Shown here: in pieces, positions 48,513 through 61,925 of the stretch | Layout of the letters: each line of letters opens with the position of its first letter | Numbering within the stretch: the stretch's first letter is position 1 | Source: Climacteris rufus | Taxonomy: Eukaryota; Chordata; Aves; Passeriformes; Climacteridae | NCBI GenBank assembly: GCA_013398175.1 | Contig: VZRZ01003109.1 | Span: forward strand, 673,898 to 737,897 | Reading direction: 5' to 3' | DNA length: 64,000 bases | The notes under the pieces: generated by a model | Database searches by the model: none | What the model saw: the letters and a program-made list of their open reading frames with translations, nothing else | Told to the model about the DNA's origin: nothing | Position numbers and translations under genes: made by a program

Positions 48513-50575
48513 AATTATCTTGAAAAACTAATGAGGACAAATTACACTGTGCTGAAGATAATGGAGTTTGAAAACAGACATTTCATTTCTTACCTAGTGC
48601 TTCTGCCTTAAGTCATATACTTGCATTACATCTGCATATATTTATTGCACAGTTCATCATCTTTACAGCAGCTGAAAAGGATGTGCCTTCTTCTAACTTA
48701 ACAGTATTTTGATTTAACATAACTTCTAAAAATCATCATAGGAGCTAAGATATCTCTGGAGATCCTTCTCACTTTTTGTTTCTTGAATATGATCGAGTTT
48801 TTCAAGAAGAATACAATTCATATCTAAAAATGTATTTTTAAATCAGTTTTGAATCCATAAAAATTCTGTTAAAACCAACAAAATAATCAGAACAGTCAAC
48901 TTAAAAGAGAGACTTTATAAAATTTGTCCTCTTAGAGGATACAGGACACATTTTTAAAGTATGGGGTTTTTTTTTCATTTTAAAGAAGCAAAATTGTATC
49001 TCAAACTAAAAATCTTAAAAACTGATGGTGATTGGGTGAAATACCTGAATTTCTAACACAAACTTGAATGGTCTTATGGACAAATGTTTTCATTCAAAAC
49101 GCAAAGTTGTTCTATGAAAACCAGCAAATGTTCCTCCGTATTGTTGAAAATGCAGTGGTTTTTAATTATGACAAACTTTTTAAATATGAAGAGGTGTTCA
49201 AACCAGCTACAAACACTTCCATTGAAGTTTAACTACAGCATTTTAACAGACCTGAGGAATCTACAATGATAGCACGAATATATAGCTGTACTTGGTGTGG
49301 CATTCCAGTTAACAAAGATCTGAACCCAAGGATTTCACTGTCCAGAGGTGATATATTTTTATTCAGTGGCTTATGTTGCATCTTTCTTCCATGAAATCTG
49401 ACTTTTACATGCTCCAAAATATTTTTACTAAATCAGTATTGGATGTAGAAGTTTTAAATTTTGTCCTTGTGTATCATTTCTGAGCCATCAAGACATCTTC
49501 TACACCACTTGTTATCAAGAATTAACTTTTCAGCTTTAAAGCACAAATATTGTACTTTCAGCTAAAGTTGAAGTGACAAGAATATGCATAGATTTATTAT
49601 CCTTGTGAGACATGAAGCTAATAATTTGAATTTAAAAACAGTATTCTGTTCCTTTTAAAGTTTAATACTTGTAGTTAAGAACAATTTATAGCAATAGTCC
49701 TTGAAATGTTCAAATGCTTTTGAGACTTGATCCCTGAATTACCACTTTAAAAAAGGAATTACTCTTTTCTTTTCTTCAAATAATGTTGTTTGGGAGTTCA
49801 GGCTGCACAATCCACAAATGCCTCAGTGTGGATCCCAAGCGGAGTTTGTGCTTGTTATTTAAATTAGTTGGTTTTGAGCTTGTTAAGTAGAGTGGCATTT
49901 GAGCTCACTCAGTCTAGAGCTCTACAAGGTGAATGACTTGCACAAGGACTCCATGGCGTTCCTTTTCAATTTACCTTCAATCTCCCTCAAGCCTTAAAAA
50001 AGATCAGTTTCACTATAACAAGAGTTTAGCCTTTAACATGCAAAGATCACAAGCCCATAGTCTTCAAAAGGGCAATTTAACAGGAACAAGAAGAAAACCC
50101 ACAACACAAACTTGTTTTGTTAAGACTGCAGGCGAACTGCATAGTTAGTGGAAATTCTTGATTGTCCCCAAGTCTGACATTGGAAGTTTGAACCTAAAAG
50201 AAGAAAAGGCTAGAGGTTGTTTAGCATCAGTCAATATACTGATATATGAGTTGAGTCTTACTCAATATCATATAGGTTTAAAGCAGTTTGAAGGAATGAC
50301 TATTTAAAATCACAGAAATATAATTAGTAGAGTACAGCATTGATTCACTAAGGGCAGGAGTGGCAAAACATGCTACTGCCTTTCTTTGGTGAGATCAATT
50401 TGTCTGTGGGTTTAAGAAAAATGATAGACTTTATTTCTCAATATCCTACAAATGAAAGTGCTCCATCTCGTGAGATTGTGTGGTTTAAGCTGAAGAACAT
50501 CAGAGGGATAGTAAGGAAGGTAAGTTTCTGGCTAATGGGAAGCTAATGATGAGCCACAAACAGTGGGAATAATGA
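48513..50575. other. AT-rich non-coding sequence
   Basis: No gene is supported. The sequence is uniformly AT-rich with scattered short homopolymers (for example T9 near 48967). The part at 49790-49930 is less AT-rich and has more complex words. The short frame at 49933-50148 is unrecognised. Confidence 0.55.
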
Positions 50576-50750
50576 GGTTGCAGAGGAAGTATTAATGGAA
50601 AGGTTGACCTGGCATTATATATCAGTTAATATTTTCATCAATTACGTGACAGAAAACGAGAACATGCTATTGAAATTACCAATGATGTGAAGCTGGAAAA
50701 CTTCATTGATACAGGAAATAAACACTAGAAGGATAAGGAATGCACTTAGG
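50576..50750 (+). mobile_element. Ancient CR1/L3-type LINE fragment (reverse transcriptase region)
   Basis: On the plus strand, conceptual translation at about 50620-50650 gives an NIFIN-like string, which corresponds to the conserved LFNIFIND segment of CR1-clade reverse transcriptases. It is followed 20-30 residues later by a degraded equivalent of the catalytic ADDTKL segment (nucleotides ACCAATGATGTGAAGCTGG, 50678-50696) and then by a GATACA...CTAGAAGGATAAGGAATG stretch matching the usual downstream region. Stops and indels interrupt the frame, so it is a dead fragment. The divergence suggests an old insertion that may predate bird diversification. Boundaries are approximate and the fragment may extend left to about 50460. 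Confidence 0.5.
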
Positions 50751-52279
50751 AGATCTTCTATTATGGGAAGCTTTTTCATCCTTCCTAGAGCAAGTTTAGC
50801 AAAATGATAATCTCATTCAGAATTGCTCAGTTTGTTGTTGTACTTGAGATTCATTGTAACAAGGCTCCAGAATCCTAAATACCTTCAAAGTCTTTGGCTC
50901 TAGCATTTTGAAGCAGTAGCTTATTTTAAAAGGTGGTGTTTGTAATGATCTCTGAGGAGCTGTAAGTACGTGCTCACACTGTAAGGATCAGCACACACTT
51001 GCTGGGAGCCAGGTGCAGCACTACCTGCACACTGCAGCAGTGAACGAGGCTGACCAGCTAAAGAGCAGCTTTCAGACTGCTTGGCTAAGCAGAACTATTT
51101 TGGCTGGTTGGATTTGGTGGCTTTACAGGCATATTGTACATTGAAGATAATACTAAGTAGCATAAAAGCCTCACACAGTCTGCTGAGTAGCTGTACAGCT
51201 CTTTCCTCCTTACATGAACTCCAACCAGAAGACCCTCCTTCAATAAGAACACCGAGTCAGCTCTCATTTATAGGATACAGGCCTAATTACCTTCAGATCC
51301 AGCTGGCTGCATTCCTGTAGGAAATCTCAGCTGGAAATCTGAAACCTCTTGCATTTCACTATTAGCTGCACCAACAAGCAAAATAATACAGGCCGTACAA
51401 TAATTAATTTACAAAAATAATAATGGACTATAGTTATACCATCATAATGATACAATCGTTACAAGTTCTGTAACTAACCTGATGTAGATCAACCACTGTC
51501 ACCTGCAGCTGTGAATACTTGGGCTGAATATGATCTGTGCAAAGTCACAGAGACAAGTGCCTAGAGAAATATTAGGGTGGACTTGCAAGCCCACTCTCAA
51601 GAATTATTATGTTTTGGTATGTTGTCGGAGTCTGAGCTTAAGGCCAGAGTTCATTAAAGTATTATCAGACTGCTGCATGGAAAGAGCAGAAAAGCACAGT
51701 TACTTGAACTTCCCCACTCAAACCAATGCTTTGAAAATTTTCTGTGTTGTTCCTGACAAGTTTTAATTTACAGTATCAGTCATGTCTAATATGCTGAAAG
51801 GCTGCTAAGGGAACTAATAAAAGCTTGCTATTGATCAGGCATGTGCCTTGTAATAAGAATCTGCAATAATTTGAGTAGCAATTATAGTTTCTAAGAGAAT
51901 TGTCACATACATAATGCCGGTGATTTCTAGCATTTTCTGCTCCTTGTGGGAGGATGGACATATATTGTTGGAATTTGCTGCATGATGATTCACAAGAAAG
52001 GCAGTTCATAGTCCCAAATCAATTCTTATCTGGCTTTTTAGGATCAAGATCACATGTGATTAAACTTCAGAGTAGATGCTAGTGTATGCTACTCCTACCC
52101 TAAAAAAATGTTGCAAAAGCTCTTTAATAATATTTGTTCATGGTTTTGTTCTTTACCCTTCATATTCCCCTTCATATTTACTCTTTCCCCTTTATGTTTA
52201 ACATATGTGCTATTAAGCTAATGAAATTTAAGACTAGCTTCAAAGAAAAATGGGTGCACCTCTATTGAGCATCTGAGTA
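50751..52279. other. AT-rich non-coding sequence
   Basis: No gene is supported. Frames at 51081-51320, 51530-51766 and 51776-52009 have no recognisable domain. The patch at about 50940-51090 is GC-balanced. No transposable element ends are seen. Confidence 0.55.
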
Positions 52280-52355
52280 CAGCTATGCCAACTTACAGGT
52301 TAATGCCTGTTCTCACAGTGGGCTAAATCTGGAATAAACTGGCATAAATTGATAA
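52280..52355. repeat. Possible fragment of an old palindromic repeat
   Basis: The words AGCTATGCCAACTTACAGG (52281-52299) and GGCTAAATCTGGAATAAACT, followed by GGCATAAATTG (52321-52351), resemble the arms of the foldback repeats at 21510 and 37789. That family has GCTATGCCAATTTACACC-like arms and GCCAAATC ends. The copy is too decayed to show a clean inverted repeat. Low-confidence call. Confidence 0.3.
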
Positions 52356-55300
52356 TGATAATGTCTTTTTACAGTGAGATAGCAAAGCAGGGCTTGGATT
52401 TGACAATTTTTGATAGCAAAAGAAATGGGGAGGGCAATGTGCACTTGGTCAGCAGGGCACAAGTGACAGTTACTTACACTAATGCAGATCTCAGCTACCA
52501 CTCATTCCCAAATAAACCACTATCCCACACTGTATGTTCTGCTTCTCCCATAAGAGTCCTCTCTTGAACAGATTTGACTTTCCACGTGATCCTGTAAGCC
52601 TGCAAATGATGAAGAAATAACACCAAAATAGATGAGTTGTGAACTTTACTATTGGATTGACTAGGCTTGCTAATAAAAAACCTGTATCCAAAATGAAGCC
52701 ATTATATTAAATTAATGACCCAGCTACCATACAGCAGTATCAATGTATTTTAGTTACAGTAGTTTTGGTTGGCTGAATAAAATAGCTTATTTACTTGTAA
52801 ATACTTAAATAGAAGCAAAAACATTCTAAGTGACTTATATAATGATTCTCCTTAAGAAATGATGAGGTATTCTGAATCTATTCATAAAGAAAAAGTAATA
52901 CAAGTATAACAAGAATGGGTACATTTACCAGCCAGATGACAGAAAAAGGTTCTAATAAAATAAGCAATACTCATAATAATGTTAATTTTCTTATTCAGAA
53001 AGATTCTGAAATGTATTTTTGGAGGTGTCTTTCCTATTATGGATGCTTCTGTGACTGATTCATAGACAAAATGCATTAACTTAACCTCCCATTGTGATAT
53101 TATTCCAAACTGACATCCTAACCTAACCCATCTATTCCCTCTTGTATTACATTCACCTGTTTATTGTATGTTTGGCTCACCTACCTGCATGGTATTTCTT
53201 CTAGCCACATTACATTTTCTCAAGTAGCAATCATATTTTAACAGCTCTGGTAAAACTGGTATGTAGAATTATACATAGATACGTATTTTTACATATATAT
53301 TAAAACCAGGGTTTTAAATAAAAATTTTAACTGAGAAATTCAGATGGTTATTTACTAGACAATACTCCGACCCTCAAATGATGGTTCCTTCAGCATCTCA
53401 AAAATAAAGAATTAAAGAAATACATTAGAGTGCATAATTTTCATTGTTTTGCACAGTGTTTGTTGCAGTCTCTACCCTTTTCAAAACTCGTGAGCAAGGC
53501 GATGTACACAAACTCCCATGATTTTCACTGAAAGCAGGATAAAGCTATTTAAGCACAGCCCATAGTGAAGGATCTGGTGAATGGCTCCACTGAGTGCAGG
53601 GCGACCTGAAAAAGCATTTTGCAAAGCTGTGATTCCCTGTCCACAGGGGTTACAAACCTAAAACTGGATTTGCTGTGGGGTGAGGAACCCTGCAATTGCC
53701 CCTGCAATATGGCTTGGGTGCACTAAGATGTCTGTGTATGGATTAGGAGACCCTTGGAAATTATTTTAGTTCTTTGACAAGTACCAGGAGATGGAGCTCC
53801 AGACTGCGCAGCCTAATTTCATGGTGCCAGAACAATGAAACATGTTATTTCTGCACTGTTAAATGCTTCTTTCTTTTCAGCTCATCATTTACAGGATTTC
53901 TTTAAATCAGCTCTGTACTAATGGGAATTAAACGTTCCTTCTTTGAAGCACTGTATTAACCCAAGGGAGAAATTGCTAATTTTTTTTCATGGATCTACAG
54001 CCTAAAGTTAAAGAAAAAAAAATATTAGGGAGAAATCAGAAGAGACATTGATTTAAAATAGGTTTTGGGGATTATTCTGGTGGTAATATACAGTAACTAT
54101 AAATCTATCATCTTCACAGTTTTACGAGTATATGGAAATGCAAAAAGCAAAATTCCTTGGAAAATACCTTTTAAGATGCACTATCAGTTACGTCCCTACT
54201 AACTCCCTTTATAAACGGAAAGCACAAAATTCTTTATGTAAAAGCATAGCAGTTAGAAAAGGGAGAAGGAAACAACATGAAAGATCTCCATGATACAGTG
54301 TGAGTATTCCTTCACTGGCATTTCAAAAATGCCATATTTTAGAGTGTTCTAATAATTTTAGGTCCTATTTAATCACTTCTGTGAAGAAAAAAAGAAAGTC
54401 ATTGCTTTGTTCAAAGCAGTGAATTTTGGAGCTGTCTGAGAAATGACCAGCTATGGAAGCCTGTTCTCATATGTGACCTGAGAACAACAATCTAATAAAT
54501 CCTTTAAAAAGTGAACCCTTGATGTAAAAAAATTAGTTGAGTTCTGGTTTAGCCTCCCACCTCCTGAGAAGCCTGATACAGCAATTCACTTTGTTTTTAA
54601 GTGGTATGTAAGCTTAAAGTGTATTCACATGCTTTGACCTCTATCAGATTTTTTATACCAATCAAGGAGATTGTGTCCAACATCCCAGAGCTGCAAGCTT
54701 CTCAGGGTGTGTTGCTATTAAGATTTTCTCAGTAAAACAGTTACACATTGAGAATAAAACTTTTAAAACCCATAAAGAGGCTTAAGTACATAATTCATGC
54801 TGACTTTTACTTTTTGTGTGCGTGTCAATATCTTTCCATTAGATCACATTAATTTAAACTGATTGTTTCCCCCTCTGAGCTATGTAAGAATAGAATACAA
54901 AGTAAAAACCAGATTATGTTTTTATGCTATAGTGCTTCAAAACTGTGATAATAATTCTGGCAAAAATGGTCTACAAAAGAGCTTTATGCTAGTTATGAAT
55001 GTTTGACATAGGAAATATGTGAAAGACCAATTATGGGCTGTTCAGAAATATCTCTTGACATTTTTTAGAGTGCAATGTGAGAAGGGTTCACTTATTTAAT
55101 TATGACTTTTTCAAATAGGGTTCTCCAACTCAATGGGAGTCACTGCACTTACTGTTGTACAGAAAGATAAAATAAGATTTTTATGATGGGGGAAGGGAAA
55201 AGAGCATGTCTTCAGGCTGAAATGGTTATCAGTTTTTAGATCAATTACCCTTATGCAAGTTTTTCCATTGGTAGTGAGATATTAAGATATTTACAGCCAA

Positions 55301-58300
55301 CATATATCACACGGAATGGATGGTATGAAGGAAGAAGGAAAAATGAGAATATACTCAACATACAGACAGAGCTTTCATTAAGAGTCTAAATAAGACAGCT
55401 ATTAGATAACTTACCTCAGACTGTCTCACCAAAGATCATAGCCTGAAGTATGGCTATAAGCTTAATATTTCTTCTTCATATTTTTAAAATTAGACTTACC
55501 AGTATACAATCAAAATTTCATTTTCCTAAAACCATTCTTCTGTGCTTATACTCAAACACCTTGGAAATACAAAACAAGAGCAAACAAAACATTATTTTCC
55601 TGGTTTGTGAAATTCATGGAATGAACTGGCCATTTTTGCTGCTAGAATTATAAAAAGGGTCTTATGAAGGCCACAGGCTGCCATCACATCCTTGTTATCA
55701 CAGCACACACCCTAATGTTACCGTAGCTGTGCATCCTGAATGAACCTACAAATACTACATGGAGTAACTGCCCAAGAATCTAAAAAAAAAGAGAATACAC
55801 TGTATATAGTTAATTCAGAGCCATACCTGAGGTCTGACACTAACATAGATACCACTTTTGTATACTAGTCTTCTCATTCTGCTGCTGGGTCCTTGTGCCT
55901 GTATAGAACTGAGCTTTCTCTCCACAACAAAATATGAAATTGTGCTTAAGAAATGCACCAAAAATAAAAAAAATCTTACTTTAAATGTAATGCAGATTCC
56001 TGAACTTTGTTCTCTTTGGTTAAGTGGCACAAGAAAGATAACTAGTTCCATTCTGGCTATTAAGAGGTGGTCAAATAAATAAAACACTGCCATATTTGCA
56101 ATACTTCAGATATATTATGTAGTCATGAACAGAAAAAGCCACTTCTGGTCTGTAGAACTGTAAATGCTCTATATGTGAGACAGATTTCTGTATCAAAATA
56201 CAGTTAACAATGCAAAATGATGAGAATTCCTGTTTCAGTATGATAACAGGATCACAGAGAGTGCTCTTGTTACTTGCAAAAAAGAGGGTGAGTATATATA
56301 GAATATGCCTGGTAGCAGCTTCTGTAATTAATGTTGAAAAGTAGTTAGCATTGTAATTCCCTGTTTTCAATCGCTTATAACTTTATGAAACATCTCCCTT
56401 TTGTGCTGCAATTTTCATCCTGGATTTATGCCAATGTCAGCATTTTAGAAGGCAGAAGATAAAACCTCCTATATTCCCGAGAAGACTGAAAATACACACT
56501 TACAAGAGTGACTGCTCTGTGCAGTTCTGTGCTCCAAAGGTCTGTTTTTTGAATGCTACAGTTTGCAAAGGACTGGGCCTTGCCAAGGCCCAAGACTTTG
56601 TCCCAGGAGTCAGCATTACTGATTTGTTAACATGCACAAAGAATAGCATGTACTGAATGAGCTTATGCTCAGGAAATTGATATAGGGGGTTTCTTTTCCC
56701 CACCTTCCCCACAGGAAGGTTTGTTGGCTGAGAAAGTTAGATCTATGTTCAAGCCCCCATATTTCTCTTTTAACAAGTACTAACAGCTGTCTTACATATT
56801 GACAGTCTTATTTGCTTATGTTTTAATGGCATGACACATTGACACTTGAAAAGAAACCAGGCGAACTTTTCATATCCGTGCAATGCTCCCACACTTACTT
56901 AAGCATTGTCCCAATTTAGAGCAGAAAGAAAGGATTTTTAATATGGTCAGTTTTCCTAAATACCTGCAAAGTGTACAATTTTTGATGTGTCTGCAATCAT
57001 AAATATGGTTGTTAAGCATGCAGTTTTTAAAGGTCAAGTAGGATTCTTTAAATTTCTTGTAATTACAATCTTTATTCTGCAAGGATAGTAATGTTTGCTT
57101 ACTCTTAGAGTTAAGCCATTTGTGAAATACAGCAAAATGAAAAAATTCCCTAGGTGTCTAAAGATACAGTTTAATCCATGGCAAAAGGAGAAATGTTTTG
57201 TCTAGCAAGCTGATACAACCCAGGGTACTTTGTTTACTGAGGTAAACGTTAAAAAGACATTATCTTACCTATACACATATCCACTTTCTTGTGAAAGTGC
57301 ACACAAAGAATCTCTAATGTTTCCTCCTTCTCTGTTGAATCACATTTTTGCCTTTGAAACACTCAGCAAAAGTTAAGGCCACAATTTTATGGACAGTTTA
57401 AGTGATCTGCTAAGGTGTTTCTTCCTCTTCACCTCCAGGATCTCTGCCCCAGAGAAATCCAGGAAATGCTCTAGCTGAGAAAAGAAAAAAAAATTCTGTG
57501 TGGGCTACTCTCCCCTGTTTGATCTGCTACTTTTAGGCCCTTAGCTCTGCTGATCCATAACTTACTGCTCTGAGATGAGTTTCTCCTCAACGAATTTGCT
57601 TCAGTTCATATCAGAAATGGAAGAGAGAAGTGATGTAACTCCAAAACCTTTATCTCCTCTCCTGTGGATTAGTACATGAACACAAAATTGGTATAATGTA
57701 CATGAAAATGTACCAACAAAACAACAGTGTCTACAGATTCCCTGCTATGCCAGCAGCTGTACAAATAAAAGCACATATATAAAGGAGTCATAATCTTGCC
57801 TAAGTATAAGATACAACAAGCAGAAAAAACATCTTGACTAGCAGTAAGTTTAGCTTGATTTTGTACAGAGAACCTATGGATGTAGTGGCCACACTACAAA
57901 GGCAAATTCATCAGTACTTTATGTTCAGGAATAGGAAAATAAAGCTTTGCTAACTTAAGGATGCTTAATATTTTAGAAGCTAGCTTCCATTTTCTAAAAT
58001 TTTAGGCAGTTCAGAGTCAAAAAGAGGCCAGATACATAAATATGTGGTAATTTAGAAAAGGTGCTTTAGAAAGCCCCCCAGCAGATCAGGTGGTGGACCT
58101 CCAGTGAATGTGGATGAGTCAATCACTCTCACCCAGCTCAGAGCACCTCGCATAGACCTGCTTCCTGCTTCACATGTGATTAGACGCCTTTGCAAACCTG
58201 ACCCAGATAATTTTTATAGTTTTTACTTGGCAATCTTGTTTCAAGTAAAGAGATAAGGAGCAGCCTGTGTATTTTAGTCCCCTTTCATTTTTCTTTAATT

Positions 58301-59630
58301 TTTAAAAAACTTTTTACACAGTTTTAAAAATATTTTTTTCTACTGATCAGATCAATTGCTTAAGTTGTATATTAAAAGTGCCTGATTCCCTGTGCATATG
58401 CCCTATGCACCTCCTAGATTATCCTGGCAGTTTAAACACTGGGCCCCTTTAGCTGAGTCTGTCTTGACATTGCAAGCCTGATATCTAATACTTTACAACA
58501 ACAATAGATACCTCAAACAGAGTAAACTTTTCTCTTGATTTTGTCTCATTAATATTGAATTATGGTATCTGATAGTTTTCTTCTTATTTGGCTCCACAGG
58601 TATCTCCTAAAGATCTTTCCCATTTAGGATTGGTACACTTAGCCCAAGAGAGCTGGACAGAAGTCCTTTCTGAGCCCATAGTACAGCTTTTTGCTTGGAT
58701 AAACCAATCTTCAAGTGAAGCAAAACCCAGTCCCTTGTCTTAATAAATAGTGTGAGTGGAAACCTGGCCAAATCGTCAGAATTAAATAGTGGATCCAAAA
58801 GACCCCTTGTTTGACAACCTATTGCCAGGCTCCAGGCAAAGAAAGACTTCTTTGGCAACATCAGAAAACCCTTAAAGTTAGAACAACAGAGATTCAGAAA
58901 GTGATATTTCCTGCAAATTGTACAGCATATCCCGAATGATAGGAAATACGAATCTGTGGAATTAAATGGCAGTGCTCAGGAAGATTACGTCTGCTGTTCC
59001 ACATTGATTTTAGTCAGAAGTGAAGTCAAAGGCTAAACCTGTCTCTACTGAGCAAGAGACCATGTGCATAAGGCTCAGAGCTGGAGTGTCTAATTACTAC
59101 GGGTAGATCAGGCTGAACGCTGGACTTGAGGTGTGTTGGCTTTCTCTGCCAGCTCTGAGAGAATGCTAGTGTTAAATTATCCCCTTTAAAATCCTTTTAT
59201 GGTTGTTGATCAGCATTTGTTCAAGAACGTTTCAGGGAGCACTCAAGAGGTTGCATAAATAATTGGTAAAAAAACACAGAAAGGAGCCTGATGTGGGTGA
59301 GCATCAACCATTCAGTGGTCTCAATCCTGATTCAAGTATTCAGTTTGGGTAATAGTTCATTACACCACTGAAAGTAGTGGCCATTGGAATAGGGAGCTTC
59401 TGAAATGACTAAGGGTTGAACCCATAACTGTCTTTACATATCTCCAACTCAATTTAAGGGTGTTAGCTAATGTACACAAACTTGTAAACCTTCCTGTTCC
59501 TTGAAACAATGGTGGTGTTATTGTTTGATGTACCACTAAGTAATTTCCTGATTGTTCTGCTTAAGTAGGGAATATGACCTTTTTCAATCTTTTCTTGCTA
59601 CTATCAGTAAATTATGCCCAGCTGAACTCT
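52356..59630. other. AT-rich non-coding sequence
   Basis: No gene is supported. A piece at about 53510-53545 (AACTCCCATGATTTTCACTG and onward) again resembles the core of the old palindromic repeat. The segment at about 53820-53990 has complex, balanced words and may be a conserved element. Frames at 55815-56370 and 58607-58861 (minus) are open but show no recognisable domain. The remainder is AT-rich single-copy sequence with short A and T runs. Confidence 0.55.
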
Positions 59631-59684
59631 AAAAGCTTCAAGCTTTTATTTTAGTCTAATGAATAATCTATTTACTTCATTAGA
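59631..59684. repeat. Two adjacent short inverted repeats
   Basis: AAAAGCTTCAAGCTTTT (59631-59647) is a perfect 8-bp inverted repeat around one C. It is followed 7 bp later by TCTAATGAA (59655-59663), a 12-nt loop, and TTCATTAGA (59676-59684), a perfect 9-bp inverted repeat. The ATTA cores are homeodomain-like. In AT-rich DNA these stems are not very improbable, but two in 54 bp is notable. Confidence 0.75.
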
Positions 59685-61589
59685 ATGATAGTAGGCTTAC
59701 AGAAGTAGAGTTTTCACACGGAAGTAAAATGGCATGTGTGTGGCTATAATGGCACTTCAAGATATCCTTCTTAAATAGATTAATTTATTATTATGCAATT
59801 ATATGCACAGGATGGGATGTTAGATATTGTCAGGTTGTCAACACCTTTATGTATAAGCGTATAAGACATAGGAGAGACCCTTATAATGGTGATATTTGCT
59901 TCCAAATAGTGATGGTGGTTTGCTGCTTATCTGGATATTGTGACAGATGCGTTGCTTTCAAGAGCCAAGTCATGCTTCCAACACTGTGCTCGGGTATGCA
60001 GTGCCAAACATATTCTAGCTGCCTCAGTGGAGGGGACTGGACTTTGGTGAGAATAAAAATTTCAGGTTTGACGCTTCCCAAGGCCTGATAGAGTTTTATC
60101 TTTCTGACTACATTCAATTCCATGATACTGAGTTAGAAATTTTGTACAAAGTGTGGTGATGCCACCTGTCAAAAAAGATTTCTCATTCTAATAATTCTAG
60201 GAAATCAGCCTCACTTTAAAGAGCAGTGAGGTTTCTCTTCTGCAGCTTCATGCTCTCTGGAGGCTATTTCTTGACAGGCTGAGTATGATGGCTTCCAGTT
60301 GTTCAAAAGTATGTCTCTTGCCATCATTGTACATGGCTAATTGCATTTTATAAAAATGGTTTGCAAGTGATTTGTGAGGGAGATATGCATTATAGCTTGC
60401 AGTTCATGTTCATTTCCAAATTCATTTATCTCATATAAGTGTTTTCTAAAAGTCAAGAACTTAAAAATATACCTAGGAGTAGTTTTCAGAAGTCTATTAC
60501 CGCAAGTTCTTCTACAGGGAAATGAACAAAATAAAGTTTAAATGCTTCTTCATTGCCAATAGTTCCCCTTGATCCAATTACAACTTCTTTACCTATCGTT
60601 ACACAAGACTGATTTAAAGATAACTGTCCAGACTGATGTGAGAAGAAATGCATTAAAACATTTATGTTATTACAATATACACAAAATGCATTAAAGTAAT
60701 GAGACCAGCCTGACAGAAACTCACAAAATCAGACTTTCACAGGGGAGGTTGAAATGCCATTTTTAACACACCCAGCAGAGAGATTACAGCTTTTGTAGAA
60801 GATGAAATTACATGCCTTTTTGAGACTCCCTAATGAAGAATCACTCAGGCATATTGTAATGGTTTCAAAATTATATGGTATTTTAATCCTTTGCATTTGT
60901 CTTTGTATTATGTAAGTTAGATTTCTAACAACATTTCAACAGCCTGTCTTAGTCAAATTACTATCTTTTCATTACTTTTTATTTTCCATAGGAGTAGCAG
61001 TATTTCTTATTAACTGTGTCAGTTCTAAAGACCCTTCTTGTTCTCTGTTTCAGGAAATTAGTGAGATTTTTGTTTCAGCTTTGGTTTTAGATCAGCAGTA
61101 AAGTATCTTTAGATATATTATCACAGAACTTTGAAAATTAGCTCTTAAAAACTAAAGTCAGCTGAATGACTGCTGGTAAAAGTACAAAATTGGAATTGCT
61201 CCTGACAGTGGTGGAAGGTATAGAGTGTTAATATGGCTCTGACCTGCACAGGTCCACCCTCATTTGTAATTGTTGTTTGTCTTGTTCAACTTTATCCATC
61301 TGTGTATCATACTAATTATTAACCTGATAAAAAAAAAATCAGTTTTGGACTTCTGTATAAAAAAAGATTTAGTAAAAACTCTGACACCGGTTGATCACTC
61401 AATGTGTTCATTGAAGCCTCAGTTTTGTCATACATAATGCAGTTGAAAATATATGAGAAAATGGCATTTTATTCAAAATTTCTCAGATTCTTCTCTCAGA
61501 AGCAATGTCTCCAGCTAAAATCCCACAGTAATTTTAGCAATTGCAGCATGAGTGCTATTCAGTACTCAGCACAGTCGTACCTCTTGATG
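59685..61589. other. AT-rich non-coding sequence
   Basis: No gene is supported. The overlapping frames at 59849-60088 (plus) and 59881-60123 (minus) have no recognisable domains. The frame at 61404-61622 runs into the duplicated segment below. Short A runs lie at 61328-61338 and 61360-61365. Confidence 0.55.
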
Positions 61590-61925
61590 AACAAGAAGTT
61601 TTTACTGTCAAAGCAATGGTGAGGGATAAGATGAAGGTTTAATAAATACAGTGGATGAATTGAGAGATATGAGTATTAAATATCAAGAAAAATCTGAGCA
61701 TTTACATTTTTCTCTAATGCATTTTTTATGTTCATAACCCCTTGCATTGCATTATATTTATTCTCTGAACTAAGAACTTCTGTGTGTCAGAGTAAATGTG
61801 AAGGATAAGGTGAAAGTATAATAAATAAAGTAGATGAGCTGAAAGATACGAGTATTAAACATCAAGGACAAAGAAAAGCATTTACAGTTTGCACTGAAGC
61901 CTTTTTATATAAATTCTGTTTCACT
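61590..61925. repeat. Diverged tandem duplication, period about 180 bp
   Basis: Two direct copies are visible. Copy one includes GGATAAGATGAAGGTTTAAT (61624 onward), GTATTAAATATCAAG and GCATTTACA (61698). Copy two includes GGATAAGGTGAAAGTATAAT (61803 onward), GTATTAAACATCAAGG and GCATTTACAG (61878). The offset stays at 179-180 bp across the whole match, and the copies look roughly 75-80% identical by eye over at least 110 bp. Similarity fades towards both ends, near 61740 and 61925. It is an old local duplication, or two adjacent copies of an unidentified repeat. Confidence 0.8.

Noticed and set aside
59411..59432. tRNA T-arm or SINE-like word (GGGTTGAACCCATAAC)
   Set aside because: It is an isolated small palindromic word without the rest of a tRNA or a CR1 tail.
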